From the NCBI GenBank assembly GCA_007128995.1, contig SKWJ01000106.1, forward strand, positions 1 to 17,650: a stretch of 17,650 bases of DNA, written 5' to 3'. Position 1 is the first letter of the stretch. The number at the start of each line of letters is the position of its first letter. The position numbers and the translations under genes are program-made. The DNA is from Paracoccaceae bacterium (GTDB taxonomy: Bacteria; Pseudomonadota; Alphaproteobacteria; Rhodobacterales; Rhodobacteraceae). The notes under the pieces were generated by a model. It was given only the letters and a program-made list of their open reading frames with translations. It had not been told where the DNA came from and ran no database searches. Positions 1 through 9,915 of the stretch are shown in pieces.

Positions 1-1
1 C

Positions 2-2583
<2,582 letters not shown>

Positions 2584-2584
2584 C

Positions 2585-4675
2585 ATGGCCAGCCGGCCAG
2601 AGATTCTGTTTCCCTTGTTCGCGGGACTCGAGACGCTGGACGGAATCGGGCCCAAGACGGCGCGGCATTTCACGGCACTCCATGTCGAAACACCACGCGA
2701 CCTGATCTTTCACCTGCCCCAGAACCTTGTTGATCGCGCGCGCCGGACAAGCGTGCGCGGATTGGACTGTCCCGCAATTGCGACAGTTGAGGTGCTGATC
2801 GGGCGCCATTATCCGGCACGGGGCAAAGGAAAGCCATATCGCATCATCGTGCAGGACTCAGAGTCAGAATTTCAACTGGTGTTCTTCCATGCGCGCGGTG
2901 AGTATCTGCAAAACCTGCTCCCCACCGGACAACGACGGCTGGTGTCCGGAAAGCTGGAGCTTTTCGATGGCATCGCGCAAATGGTGCATCCAGACCATGT
3001 CTTGCGCCCCGAACAGACATCGGACCTGCCCGAGAGCGAGCCGACATATCCGCTCTGCGCCGGCGTCAGTGCAAAGACGATGACAAAAGCCGTTGCAAGT
3101 GCTGTGGCCCGCGTTCCGGTGCTCAGCGAATGGATCGATCCGGCCTTCAAGGTGCAGGAAGTCTGGCCTGACTGGCATGACGCCATTCGAAGCGTCCATG
3201 CACCGAAAACCCTGTCCGATCTAAGTGCGCGTGCGCCCGAGAGGATGCGCCTTGCCTATGACGAACTCTTTGCGCATCAGGTGACCTTGGCGTTGGCACG
3301 CGCCCGGACGCGCCGTCTGTCAGGATATGTCAGTCGCGGCACTGGTCGGTTTCATGCTCTGGTTCTCGCATCGCTGGCTTATGCGCCGACCGCCGCACAG
3401 ACGCGCACAATTGCCGAAATCGCAGCCGACATGGCCGCGCCAGTGCGGATGAACAGGCTCTTGCAGGGGGATGTCGGGGCGGGGAAAACCCTTGTGGCAC
3501 TTATGGCATTGCTGATCGCCGTCGAAGCTGGCGGGCAGGGTGTTCTGATGGCACCAACGGAGATCCTTGCACGGCAGCATCTTGAGAGCCTGACGCCGCT
3601 GGCACAGGCCGCAGGCGTGTCATTGTCGATTCTGACCGGGCGTGACAAGGGCCAGGAGCGTGCGCGCAAATTGTCAGAGCTTGCCGCGGGGCATACGCAG
3701 ATACTGATCGGGACGCATGCAGTGTTCCAGAAAGGCGTCGAATTTGCCGACTTGCGTCTGGCGGTTGTCGATGAACAGCACCGATTCGGGGTTGCGCAGC
3801 GTGCGGCACTTTCGGCGAAAGGCGTGGGCGTTGATGTACTTGTGATGACCGCAACTCCGATCCCGCGCTCGCTCGCGCTCGCGCAATACGGCGACATGGA
3901 TGTATCAATCCTTGACGAAAAACCGCCCGGACGACAGCCTGTGAAAACGGCCTTGGTCTCGACCGCGCGGATGGACGAGGTTATTGATCATCTGCAAGGA
4001 GCCATCGACGCAGGACGACAGGCCTATTGGGTGTGCCCGCTGGTGGAGGAATCTGAACTCAGTCCCCTGACTGCTGCTCAGGCACGATTCGAGACATTGC
4101 GCGCTGTCTTCGGCGTAGAAACCGTCGGCCTGGTGCATGGGCAGTTGCCGCCCATCGAGAAAGACGCCGCGATGTCACGCTTTGTGGCGGGTGACACAAA
4201 GCTTCTGGTGGCCACAACCGTCATTGAAGTGGGGGTCAATGTTCCAAATGCTTCGATCATGGTCATCGAACGCGCCGAGAGTTTCGGCCTCGCACAACTG
4301 CATCAGCTGCGCGGACGTGTCGGACGCGGTGACAAGGCATCAACCTGTCTATTGATTTATGAGGCACCCCTGAGCGAGACGGCATCGCGTCGTTTGAAGC
4401 TTTTGCGTGATACAGAAGACGGCTTCAGGATCGCCGAGGAAGACATGGCCATGCGCGGCGCTGGGGACCTTATTGGAACAGCACAATCAGGCTTGCCGCG
4501 TTTTCGTGTGGCAGATCTGGAGCGACATGCCAGCCTGATGGCCGTGGCCCAACGTGATGCGCGCAAATTGCTGCACGACGATCCCGAACTTCGGACTGCA
4601 CGCGGACGGGCAGTTCGGGTTCTGCTGTGGTTGATGGAACAGGATAAAGCGGTCAGATACCTGTCAGTCGGATAA
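2585..4675 (+). CDS. recG: ATP-dependent DNA helicase RecG
   Basis: RecG is a monomeric double-stranded DNA translocase that regresses stalled forks and branch-migrates Holliday junctions. The 696-residue product (E. coli 693) begins with a wedge/OB-fold region (helix-hairpin-helix-like DGIGPKTARHF near residue 20). It then carries Walker A GDVGAGKT at 295-302, the Walker B box DEQH at 396-399 followed by RFG, the MTATPIPR motif, and the superfamily 2 motif VI QLRGRVGRG at 574-582. The C-terminal TRG-type region contains EEDMAMRGAGDL. The ATG is 1 nt after the ligA stop, so translational coupling is likely. No U-rich intrinsic terminator follows; instead an SOS box begins 2 nt after the stop codon. 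Confidence 0.96.
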   Translation: MASRPEILFPLFAGLETLDGIGPKTARHFTALHVETPRDLIFHLPQNLVDRARRTSVRGLDCPAIATVEVLIGRHYPARGKGKPYRIIVQDSESEFQLVFFHARGEYLQNLLPTGQRRLVSGKLELFDGIAQMVHPDHVLRPEQTSDLPESEPTYPLCAGVSAKTMTKAVASAVARVPVLSEWIDPAFKVQEVWPDWHDAIRSVHAPKTLSDLSARAPERMRLAYDELFAHQVTLALARARTRRLSGYVSRGTGRFHALVLASLAYAPTAAQTRTIAEIAADMAAPVRMNRLLQGDVGAGKTLVALMALLIAVEAGGQGVLMAPTEILARQHLESLTPLAQAAGVSLSILTGRDKGQERARKLSELAAGHTQILIGTHAVFQKGVEFADLRLAVVDEQHRFGVAQRAALSAKGVGVDVLVMTATPIPRSLALAQYGDMDVSILDEKPPGRQPVKTALVSTARMDEVIDHLQGAIDAGRQAYWVCPLVEESELSPLTAAQARFETLRAVFGVETVGLVHGQLPPIEKDAAMSRFVAGDTKLLVATTVIEVGVNVPNASIMVIERAESFGLAQLHQLRGRVGRGDKASTCLLIYEAPLSETASRRLKLLRDTEDGFRIAEEDMAMRGAGDLIGTAQSGLPRFRVADLERHASLMAVAQRDARKLLHDDPELRTARGRAVRVLLWLMEQDKAVRYLSVG

Positions 4676-4676
4676 T

Positions 4677-4691
4677 GTTCTGTTAATGTTC
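4677..4691 (+). promoter_or_regulatory. Alphaproteobacterial SOS (LexA) box GTTC-N7-GTTC
   Basis: The sequence GTTCTGTTAATGTTC matches exactly the direct-repeat LexA operator GTTC-N7-GTTC established for Rhodobacter and other alphaproteobacteria. It lies between the recG stop (4675) and a micro-ORF starting at 4749, and directly abuts a -35-like TTGACC (4692-4697). A LexA dimer here would block a promoter firing toward the micro-ORF. LexA binding itself is inferred. Confidence 0.7.
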
Positions 4692-4704
4692 TTGACCAAA
4701 ACGT

Positions 4705-4718
4705 GAACATATGAGAAC
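4705..4718 (-). promoter_or_regulatory. Inverted imperfect second SOS-type box (GAAC-N6-GAAC)
   Basis: GAACATATGAGAAC reads on the minus strand as GTTC-N6-GTTC, one base short of the consensus N7 spacing. Together with the box at 4677-4691 it forms a dyad: TGTTCT-N4-ATGTTC on the left, and GAACAT-N3-AGAACA (4705-4719) on the right. It falls where the spacer and -10 region would be if TTGACC at 4692-4697 is the -35. It may be a weaker LexA site, or it may give the transcript a hairpin. No clear TATAAT-like -10 hexamer is visible. Confidence 0.4.
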
Positions 4719-4748
4719 ATTGTAAAAACACCGACACAGGAGGTTCTC

Positions 4749-4847
4749 ATGATCAAAGATAAAGCGCTGTTCTGGAAAGACCTTTCTGGCGCCGCCGCGG
4801 TTGCCATTCTGGTGATCGCCATGCTTCATCTGCCGCTCTTTGCGTGA
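4749..4847 (+). CDS. SOS-box-associated 32-residue membrane micropeptide
   Basis: This short frame begins ATG ATC AAA GAT AAA and ends GCG TGA. It is preceded by a near-perfect Shine-Dalgarno, AGGAGGT (4738-4744), ending 4 nt before the ATG. The product starts MIKDKALFWKDLSG and continues as one hydrophobic segment (about residues 13-32, Ala/Ile/Val/Leu/Met-rich, ending LHLPLFA). That is a short charged N-terminus plus one membrane span, with no cleavage site. The upstream exact LexA box at 4677-4691 suggests DNA-damage induction. Caulobacter SidA (29 residues, blocks division) and E. coli TisB (29 residues, depolarises the membrane) share this architecture, but I see no sequence relationship that would fix a function. 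I do not recognise the family. Coding evidence rests on the ribosome binding site, the operator and the composition. Confidence 0.65.
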   Translation: MIKDKALFWKDLSGAAAVAILVIAMLHLPLFA

Positions 4848-5002
4848 TCTGAGGGGCTGGCGAGGTCTGACTGATGCCGCCTTGCCCGCTGTCGCAATTC
4901 ACTGCTATCCATGGGGCCTGTCAGGCAGGTATTTTCGCCCGATGATTTGCCAAACGCGCGCGCAACGGCTATCTGAGCGCTTGGATATCAAAGGACGACA
5001 TC

Positions 5003-6352
5003 ATGCAGGAACTTCATATTGTCGGCGGTGGCATGGCCGGATGCGAGGCAGCGTGGCAGGCCGCCAATCTGGGTGTGAAGGTTGTGATACATGAAATGCG
5101 CCCCAAGACCGGCACTTTCGCACATCAGACAGAGTATCTTGCCGAGATGGTTTGTTCCAACTCTTTTCGCTCTGATGATGATGAACAGAATGCAGTAGGT
5201 TTACTGCATTGGGAAATGCGCGCAGCAGGTGGTCTGATCATGCAGATGGCGGACAGACATGCCCTGCCGGCTGGCGGTGCCTTGGCCGTCGACCGTGATG
5301 CTTTCGCTCAAGCCGTGACCGAGATGCTTTTGCAGCATCGCAATATCACGCTCTCACGTGATGAAATCCGAACCTTGCCAGATAGCGGATGCTGGATCAT
5401 CGCAACGGGTCCCCTGACATCGGATGCGCTGGGTCAGGCGATTGCAGCGCAGACGGGACGCGAAGCGCTGGCCTTCTTCGATGCCATCGCACCGATCGTC
5501 TATTTTGACTCGATTGACATGTCTCGGGCATGGTTTCAGTCCCGCTATGACAAGGGCGAAACCGAGGAAGAGCGCAAAGCCTATCTCAATTGTCCGATGA
5601 CGCGCGATCAGTATGAGGCGTTCATCGATGCACTGCTTGCGGCAGAGAAAACCGAATTCCATGAAGGCGAAACCGCAGGTTATTTTGATGGCTGTCTGCC
5701 GATAGAGGTGATGGCAGAGCGCGGAAGAGAAACTCTGAGACACGGGCCAATGAAGCCTGTTGGCCTGACAAATCCCCATGCCCCAGATGACAAACCATAT
5801 GCGGTAGTGCAATTGCGCAGGGACAATGCGCTTGGAACTCTTTACAATATTGTAGGGTTCCAGACGAAGATGAAGTATGGGGCGCAAACTACTGTTTTAA
5901 AAATGATACCTGGCCTTGAGGGCGCGTCTTTTGCGCGTCTTGGCGGTATTCATCGCAATACATTTCTGAACTCTCCGACCTTGCTCGATGATCAGATGCG
6001 GTTGCGCTCAATGCCCCATCTTCGTTTCGCCGGGCAGATCACCGGGGTTGAGGGTTATGTGGAGTCAGCAGCGATGGGCCTGCTTGCGGGGCGGCTGGCA
6101 GCGGCAGAACTGAAGGGCCTTGCGTCGCTGCCACCGCCGCGGGAAACAGCAATGGGCGCGCTTGTGCACCACATTACAGGCGGCGCTGAAGCCAAGACAT
6201 TTCAGCCGATGAATGTCAATTTTGGGCTTTTTCCACCGATTGATGCAAAGGGTGGACGGCGAGGGCGCCGTGATCGTTACCGCGCATATACAGATCGGGC
6301 GAAAGCTGCCTTCGAGGCGTGGTTGTGCGCTGAGGGGCGCGATGCTGCCTGA
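5003..6352 (+). CDS. trmFO: TrmFO, folate/FAD-dependent tRNA (uracil-54-C5)-methyltransferase
   Basis: TrmFO makes ribothymidine at position 54 of the T-loop, using methylenetetrahydrofolate as methyl donor and FADH2 as reductant. The 449-residue product starts with the FAD-binding dinucleotide fold [13 protein letters not shown] (from residue 6). It has the conserved [13 protein letters not shown] (C51) and the second catalytic-type cysteine in [16 protein letters not shown] (C231). Downstream are the typical [14 protein letters not shown] and [12 protein letters not shown] segments and the C-terminal [12 protein letters not shown] motif. The ATG follows an AAAGGA element (4989-4994). The last 11 nt overlap gluQ, which suggests coupled expression of two tRNA-modification genes. 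The 155 nt between the micro-ORF and this gene show no clear promoter. Confidence 0.96.
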   Translation: MQELHIVGGGMAGCEAAWQAANLGVKVVIHEMRPKTGTFAHQTEYLAEMVCSNSFRSDDDEQNAVGLLHWEMRAAGGLIMQMADRHALPAGGALAVDRDAFAQAVTEMLLQHRNITLSRDEIRTLPDSGCWIIATGPLTSDALGQAIAAQTGREALAFFDAIAPIVYFDSIDMSRAWFQSRYDKGETEEERKAYLNCPMTRDQYEAFIDALLAAEKTEFHEGETAGYFDGCLPIEVMAERGRETLRHGPMKPVGLTNPHAPDDKPYAVVQLRRDNALGTLYNIVGFQTKMKYGAQTTVLKMIPGLEGASFARLGGIHRNTFLNSPTLLDDQMRLRSMPHLRFAGQITGVEGYVESAAMGLLAGRLAAAELKGLASLPPPRETAMGALVHHITGGAEAKTFQPMNVNFGLFPPIDAKGGRRGRRDRYRAYTDRAKAAFEAWLCAEGRDAA

Positions 6353-7193
6353 ACCAGCCGTCACGCGGTTTGCACCATCGCCAACCGGTCCGTTACATCT
6401 TGGCCATGCTTATGCGGCCTTGATCGCTGCCAGGCGGGCAGGGCCCGACGGTCAGTTCTTGTTGCGGATCGAAGATATCGATGAAAGCCGGTGTCGTCCG
6501 ATCTTCGAGGCGCAGATTTATGAAGATTTGCAGTGGCTGGGGCTGACATGGTCTGAACCCGTCTTGCGCCAGTCCGACCGCAAGGCGGTATACCACGATG
6601 GGTTGAAACAGCTGGCGGCGTTGGGTCTGTTGTATCCATGCCAGTGCCGCCGTGCCGATATTCGCGCTGCGATGTCAGCACCGCAGGAAGGTGTTGTAAC
6701 ATATGGGCCGGACGGTCCTGTGTATCCAGGGCTTTGTCGGGGGCGCCGGATGAGTGTCGCAGGCGCGGGCGATGCGCTGCGCCTTGATATGGGCAAAGCG
6801 CTCTCGCTCGTGGGCGACTTGTCTTTCATCGAAACCGGTCCACTCAGGACGGGAATGCATCGACTCGACCCAGCAAGGATGATTGCAGAGGTCGGTGATG
6901 TGGTGGTTTCACGCCGGGATATGGGAACCAGCTATCATTTGTCGGTGGTGATCGACGACGCCGCTCAGGGTATAACGGAAGTAACGCGCGGGATTGATCT
7001 TTTTGAGGCGACCTTCGTGCATATCTTACTTCAGGCTGTGCTCAAGCTCCCATCGACAAGTTATTATCATCACGATGTTATTCGTGATGATAATGGAAAG
7101 AGACTCGCCAAGCGAGATGATGCTCGGGCGATTGCGCGCTACCGCGAAGAGGGCCTGACGCGAGAGGATGTGCTTCTCAGGCTTGGTCTATAA
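6342..7193 (+). CDS. gluQ: Glutamyl-Q tRNA(Asp) synthetase GluQ-RS
   Basis: GluQ-RS is a truncated glutamyl-tRNA synthetase paralogue that attaches glutamate to queuosine in the anticodon of tRNA(Asp). The 283-residue product has [16 protein letters not shown], with the HIGH-type signature H19-L-G-H22. Four residues are placed like the family zinc site (C100, C102, Y128, C132). A KMSKS-like KRLAK lies at 253-257, and the anticodon-binding domain of true GluRS is absent. The chosen ATG lies inside the end of trmFO (11-nt overlap) and gives the canonical [16 protein letters not shown] start; the frame is open further upstream but only as a trmFO shadow. The 3' end overlaps convergent hisI by 17 nt. 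A striking 13-bp inverted repeat lies within the gene at 7063-7094. Confidence 0.94.
   Translation: MLPEPAVTRFAPSPTGPLHLGHAYAALIAARRAGPDGQFLLRIEDIDESRCRPIFEAQIYEDLQWLGLTWSEPVLRQSDRKAVYHDGLKQLAALGLLYPCQCRRADIRAAMSAPQEGVVTYGPDGPVYPGLCRGRRMSVAGAGDALRLDMGKALSLVGDLSFIETGPLRTGMHRLDPARMIAEVGDVVVSRRDMGTSYHLSVVIDDAAQGITEVTRGIDLFEATFVHILLQAVLKLPSTSYYHHDVIRDDNGKRLAKRDDARAIARYREEGLTREDVLLRLGL
7063..7094. repeat. Perfect 13-bp inverted repeat with 6-nt loop inside gluQ
   Basis: The left arm ATTATCATCACGA (7063-7075) and right arm TCGTGATGATAAT (7082-7094) are exact reverse complements around TGTTAT. The repeat encodes residues near [11 protein letters not shown] just before the KRLAK motif. It is much richer in A+T than its surroundings. 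Confidence 0.85.
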
Positions 7194-7545
7194 CTGGTTT
7201 CATCAACTCGACTTCCTGATCATCGCGGACGGCGGTGAAAAAGCAGCTTTTCCGCAGAGTGTGGCAGGCAGGTCCCGATTGATCCACGATGACAAGCAGG
7301 CAGTCGCGGTCACAGTCCACGCGAAGATCCACAAGGGTTTGGATATGGCCCGAGCTTTCTCCCTTGATCCAGAACGCCTGCCGGGATCGTGACCAATAGG
7401 TGACGCGCCCGGTTGCAAGGGTTGTCGCAACAGACTCGGCATTCATCCAGGCCATCATGAGAACATCGCCACTGGCATGGTCCTGCGCGATGGCCGGTAT
7501 CAGGCCTTTTTCGTCATATCGTAGGGTTTGCGGATCGAATATCAT
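7177..7545 (-). CDS. hisI: Phosphoribosyl-AMP cyclohydrolase HisI
   Basis: HisI opens the purine ring of phosphoribosyl-AMP in the third step of histidine biosynthesis. The 122-residue product matches the stand-alone (not HisIE-fused) form. It has GLIPAIAQDHASGDVLMMAWMN near the N-terminus, TGRVTYWSRSRQAFWIKGESSG, the metal-binding DCDRDC (D77, C78, D79, D81, C82) and GPACHT (C94, H95). These cysteines and aspartates are the known Zn2+/Mg2+ ligands of the family. The gene diverges from the NifU-like gene across 61 nt and converges on gluQ with a 17-nt overlap. No other his gene is in the window. Confidence 0.96.
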   Translation of the reverse strand: MIFDPQTLRYDEKGLIPAIAQDHASGDVLMMAWMNAESVATTLATGRVTYWSRSRQAFWIKGESSGHIQTLVDLRVDCDRDCLLVIVDQSGPACHTLRKSCFFTAVRDDQEVELMKPVIDQA

Positions 7546-7574
7546 GGGCTATGTCCTAGACTGCACCAGAGCTT

Positions 7575-7586
7575 GTAGCGCGCTAC
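7575..7586. promoter_or_regulatory. 12-bp palindrome in the hisI / nifU-like divergent promoter region
   Basis: GTAGCGCGCTAC is a perfect palindrome in the 61-nt region between the two divergent start codons. It sits 20 nt before the plus-strand ATG. Its position suits an operator, but it matches no regulator I recognise. It could be chance in a region rich in CG steps. Confidence 0.3.
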
Positions 7587-7606
7587 GACAGCAAGGAAAA
7601 CCCGCG

Positions 7607-8062
7607 ATGGCCGACAATGCCGATCTGATAAAACTCTATTCAAGCCGGATTCTTGCGCTTGCAGCAGAGATCCCGCATCACGCGCGCCTGGAAAATCCTC
7701 AGGCGAGTGTGAAACGGCGTTCACCGCTCTGTGGATCAACTGTCACGGTTGATCTTGATATGGAGAATGGCCGCATTGTCCGGTTTGGGCAGGATGTGAA
7801 GGCCTGTGCCTTGGGACAGGCGGCGAGTGCGATTCTTGGTCATGCTGTGGTTGGCCGAAGTGCAGAAGAGCTCGCCCTGGCGCGAGATCAGTTGCGCGCG
7901 ATGCTCACCAAAGGGGGGCCTGTGCCGCAAACACCGTTCGAGGGGTTCGAAGTCTTGCGCCCTGCTCAGGAGTATCGCAATCGGCACGCTTCGATCATGC
8001 TGGCCCTGGAAGCCGCCGCCGAAGCCAGCGCGTCTGCGACCCAGAAAACAGACGCTTGCTGA
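7607..8062 (+). CDS. NifU/IscU-like iron-sulfur cluster assembly scaffold protein
   Basis: The 151-residue product belongs to the NifU N-terminal/IscU fold, which assembles [2Fe-2S] clusters and passes them to apoproteins. It starts MADNADLIKLYSSRIL. The first cluster cysteine lies in SPLCGSTVTVDL and the second in VKACALGQAASAI. At the third ligand site the sequence reads NRHASIM where canonical IscU has His-Cys-Ser: the histidine is kept and the cysteine is alanine. A terminal Cys (QKTDAC) is present. The ATG at 7607 follows AAGGAAAA (7593-7600); upstream in-frame sequence overlaps hisI on the other strand and is not coding. Three-ligand family members occur in alphaproteobacteria, so this may be a lineage feature. 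The downstream gene pgm is convergent, 23 nt away. Confidence 0.85.
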   Translation: MADNADLIKLYSSRILALAAEIPHHARLENPQASVKRRSPLCGSTVTVDLDMENGRIVRFGQDVKACALGQAASAILGHAVVGRSAEELALARDQLRAMLTKGGPVPQTPFEGFEVLRPAQEYRNRHASIMLALEAAAEASASATQKTDAC

Positions 8063-8070
8063 CAGATCGC

Positions 8071-8090
8071 CCTGAAACTGTCCTTTCAGG
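8071..8090. terminator. Hairpin between convergent nifU-like and pgm genes
   Basis: CCTGAAA (8071-8077) and TTTCAGG (8084-8090) form a perfect 7-bp stem with a 6-nt loop. The hairpin sits between two convergent genes and overlaps the pgm stop codon. Neither side has a long T-run, so it would be a weak or bidirectional terminator at best. Confidence 0.4.
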
Positions 8091-9714
8091 TAATCACATC
8101 GGGACGGGTGCGACCCAGCCGCGCCTTCAGATTTGTCAGGGCGTCGCAGACAGCAATCACATCTGCAAGTGCATCTTGCGGATCATGGTCCAGGCCGTCT
8201 GGTCCCGGTGTGAATTGCTCCAAATAAACCCGCAGCGTCGCTCCTGCTGTGCCCGTGCCCGAAAGGCGTAGAACCAGTCTGGCGCCTTCGGAAAAAGCGA
8301 TCTGAATTCCCTGATGCGTTGTTACGCTGCCATCTACCGGGTCAGCATAGGAGAAGTCTTCGGCGGAACGGACCGTCAAGGGTCCGATTTCGGCACCCGC
8401 CAGTGCATCGAGTCGCGACCGCAGATCATCTATTAGAAGCGCCGCTGCCTCTGCGTCGACTTCCTCGTAATCATGCCGCGAATAGTAATTCCGGCCAAAG
8501 CGGCGCCAATGCGATGTCATGATCTCTGAAACTGACATGTCCCGAGCAGCAAGGATATTCAACCACATCAACACAGCCCAGAGTCCATCTTTCTCGCGGA
8601 TGTGATCAGAGCCGGTCCCTGCAGATTCCTCGCCGCATAACGATACACGTCCGGCATCCAGCAAGTTGCCGAAATACTTCCAGCCGGTTGGCGTTGCAAA
8701 ACACTCAAGCCCTTTTGCCGCGGCCACCCTGTCCAATGCGCTGGAACTGGGCATTGATCGCGCGACGCCGGAAAGCCCCTTTGCGTATCCCGGTGCAAGA
8801 TGGGCATTGGCCGCGATCACGGCAAGCGAGTCCGAGGGTGTGACATAGGTCCCGCGCCCAAGGATCATGTTACGATCTCCATCTCCGTCTGATGCGGCAC
8901 CGAAATCGGGCGCATCAGGCGCCATCATGGCAGCGACCAGGTCATGGGCCCAGACCGGGTTGGGGTCAGGGTGGCCACCGCCAAAGTCGGGTAGGGGGGT
9001 TGCATTGAGCAGGGCTGTTTCCGACGCTCCCAGACGATTGACCAGAATCTCGCGCGCATACGGCCCGGTTACGGCGTGCATGGCATCAAATGACAACGTG
9101 AATCCGCGTTCGAGAAAAGCGCGAATAGACTTGAAATCAAATAGTTGTTCCATCAGCATAGCATAGTCTTTTACTGGATCTACAACCGTGACTGTAGTTC
9201 CGGCCAGATAGAGCGTGCCTGTGGCCGACAGATCCAGATCAGGCGCATCGACAATCAGATACTCCTCGATGGTCTGGGTTGCGCTGTAGATCGCCTCGGT
9301 GACTGGCTCTGGCGCGGGCCCACCATTGTCAGTATTGAATTTCACCCCGAAATCACCATCAATCCCGCCCGGATTGTGACTGGCTGAGAGGATCAGGCCG
9401 CCATCTGCCCCATGCAATCGGATCAAATGCGACGCTGCCGGAGTTGACAGCAGACCGTCACACCCGACAATCAGGTTCGCAGCACCCGAGGCAGCGGCCA
9501 TTTTCAGGATGATCTGCACGGCTTCGGAGTTGAAAAAACGTCCATCCCCCCCGAGGACCAGAACCTTTCCCTGTATTCCGCCGATGCCGTTAAAGATGCT
9601 TTGGACGAAATTTTCCAGATATCCTTCCTGCGTGAATTCCCGGGTTTTCTTGCGCAACCCAGAGGTGCCGGGCTTTTGACCAGGACGCGGTTGTGTCGGA
9701 ACTCTGTGTAGCAT
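8086..9714 (-). CDS. pgm: Alpha-D-glucose-specific phosphoglucomutase
   Basis: This enzyme interconverts glucose-1-phosphate and glucose-6-phosphate, linking glycolysis to glycogen and sugar-nucleotide synthesis. The 542-residue product has the N-terminal GQKPGTSGLRKK substrate loop. The phosphoserine loop is SASHNPGG, with catalytic Ser112. The Mg2+ loop SDGDGDRN has D276, D278 and D280, and the sugar-binding loop is CGEESAGTGSDH. Length matches the bacterial family (about 545). The ATG follows AGAGGT on the minus strand about 5 nt upstream. It diverges from the acetate kinase-PduL gene across 201 nt, which hints at related carbon metabolism, but that is only context. Confidence 0.96.
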   Translation of the reverse strand: MLHRVPTQPRPGQKPGTSGLRKKTREFTQEGYLENFVQSIFNGIGGIQGKVLVLGGDGRFFNSEAVQIILKMAAASGAANLIVGCDGLLSTPAASHLIRLHGADGGLILSASHNPGGIDGDFGVKFNTDNGGPAPEPVTEAIYSATQTIEEYLIVDAPDLDLSATGTLYLAGTTVTVVDPVKDYAMLMEQLFDFKSIRAFLERGFTLSFDAMHAVTGPYAREILVNRLGASETALLNATPLPDFGGGHPDPNPVWAHDLVAAMMAPDAPDFGAASDGDGDRNMILGRGTYVTPSDSLAVIAANAHLAPGYAKGLSGVARSMPSSSALDRVAAAKGLECFATPTGWKYFGNLLDAGRVSLCGEESAGTGSDHIREKDGLWAVLMWLNILAARDMSVSEIMTSHWRRFGRNYYSRHDYEEVDAEAAALLIDDLRSRLDALAGAEIGPLTVRSAEDFSYADPVDGSVTTHQGIQIAFSEGARLVLRLSGTGTAGATLRVYLEQFTPGPDGLDHDPQDALADVIAVCDALTNLKARLGRTRPDVIT

Positions 9715-9782
9715 CTATACCTCTGAAACGGGTTCGGTTGAACGGAATGGCACGCCAAACAGCCCGAACAAACGCGGCTGAG

Positions 9783-9788
9783 TTGACA
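9783..9788 (+). promoter_or_regulatory. Possible -35 element upstream of the ackA-pduL gene
   Basis: A perfect TTGACA lies 128 nt before the gene start. The hexamer 17 nt downstream (TTCAAA, 9806-9811) is a poor -10, so this is a weak promoter candidate. It would be upstream of the FNR-type box rather than overlapped by it. Confidence 0.25.
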
Positions 9789-9845
9789 GTTTAATCGCAG
9801 GTTTTTTCAAAAGGATGAACCTCTGCCTGAGAAATGCAGGTCGAC

Positions 9846-9859
9846 TTGAGACAGATCAA
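9846..9859 (+). promoter_or_regulatory. FNR/FnrL-type box TTGA-N6-TCAA upstream of ackA-pduL
   Basis: TTGAGACAGATCAA matches the TTGA-N6-TCAA core of the oxygen-sensing FNR/FnrL family used in Rhodobacteraceae. Its right half, ATCAA, matches the full FNR half-site. The centre is 63 nt upstream of the ackA-pduL ATG, so activation from a -41.5 position would place the transcript start near 9894. The sequence around 9882-9887 (CAATAC) is only a weak -10. Anaerobic or microaerobic induction of acetate formation would make sense, but is inferred. Confidence 0.5.
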
Positions 9860-9915
9860 GGCCCCTGATTTCGCGCTGTGTCAATACGGGCAGGAAAGAA
9901 TACAGGGCTGATCTT

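Noticed and set aside
4840..5094. 84-codon frame spanning the recG-trmFO gap and the trmFO start
   Set aside because: It has no ribosome binding site or recognisable content, and overlaps trmFO in another frame.
9811..9837. CTGAGA-containing segment in the ackA-pduL leader, reminiscent of a TPP riboswitch
   Set aside because: The other conserved TPP elements are absent and the only pairing is a 4-bp CTGC/GCAG stem.
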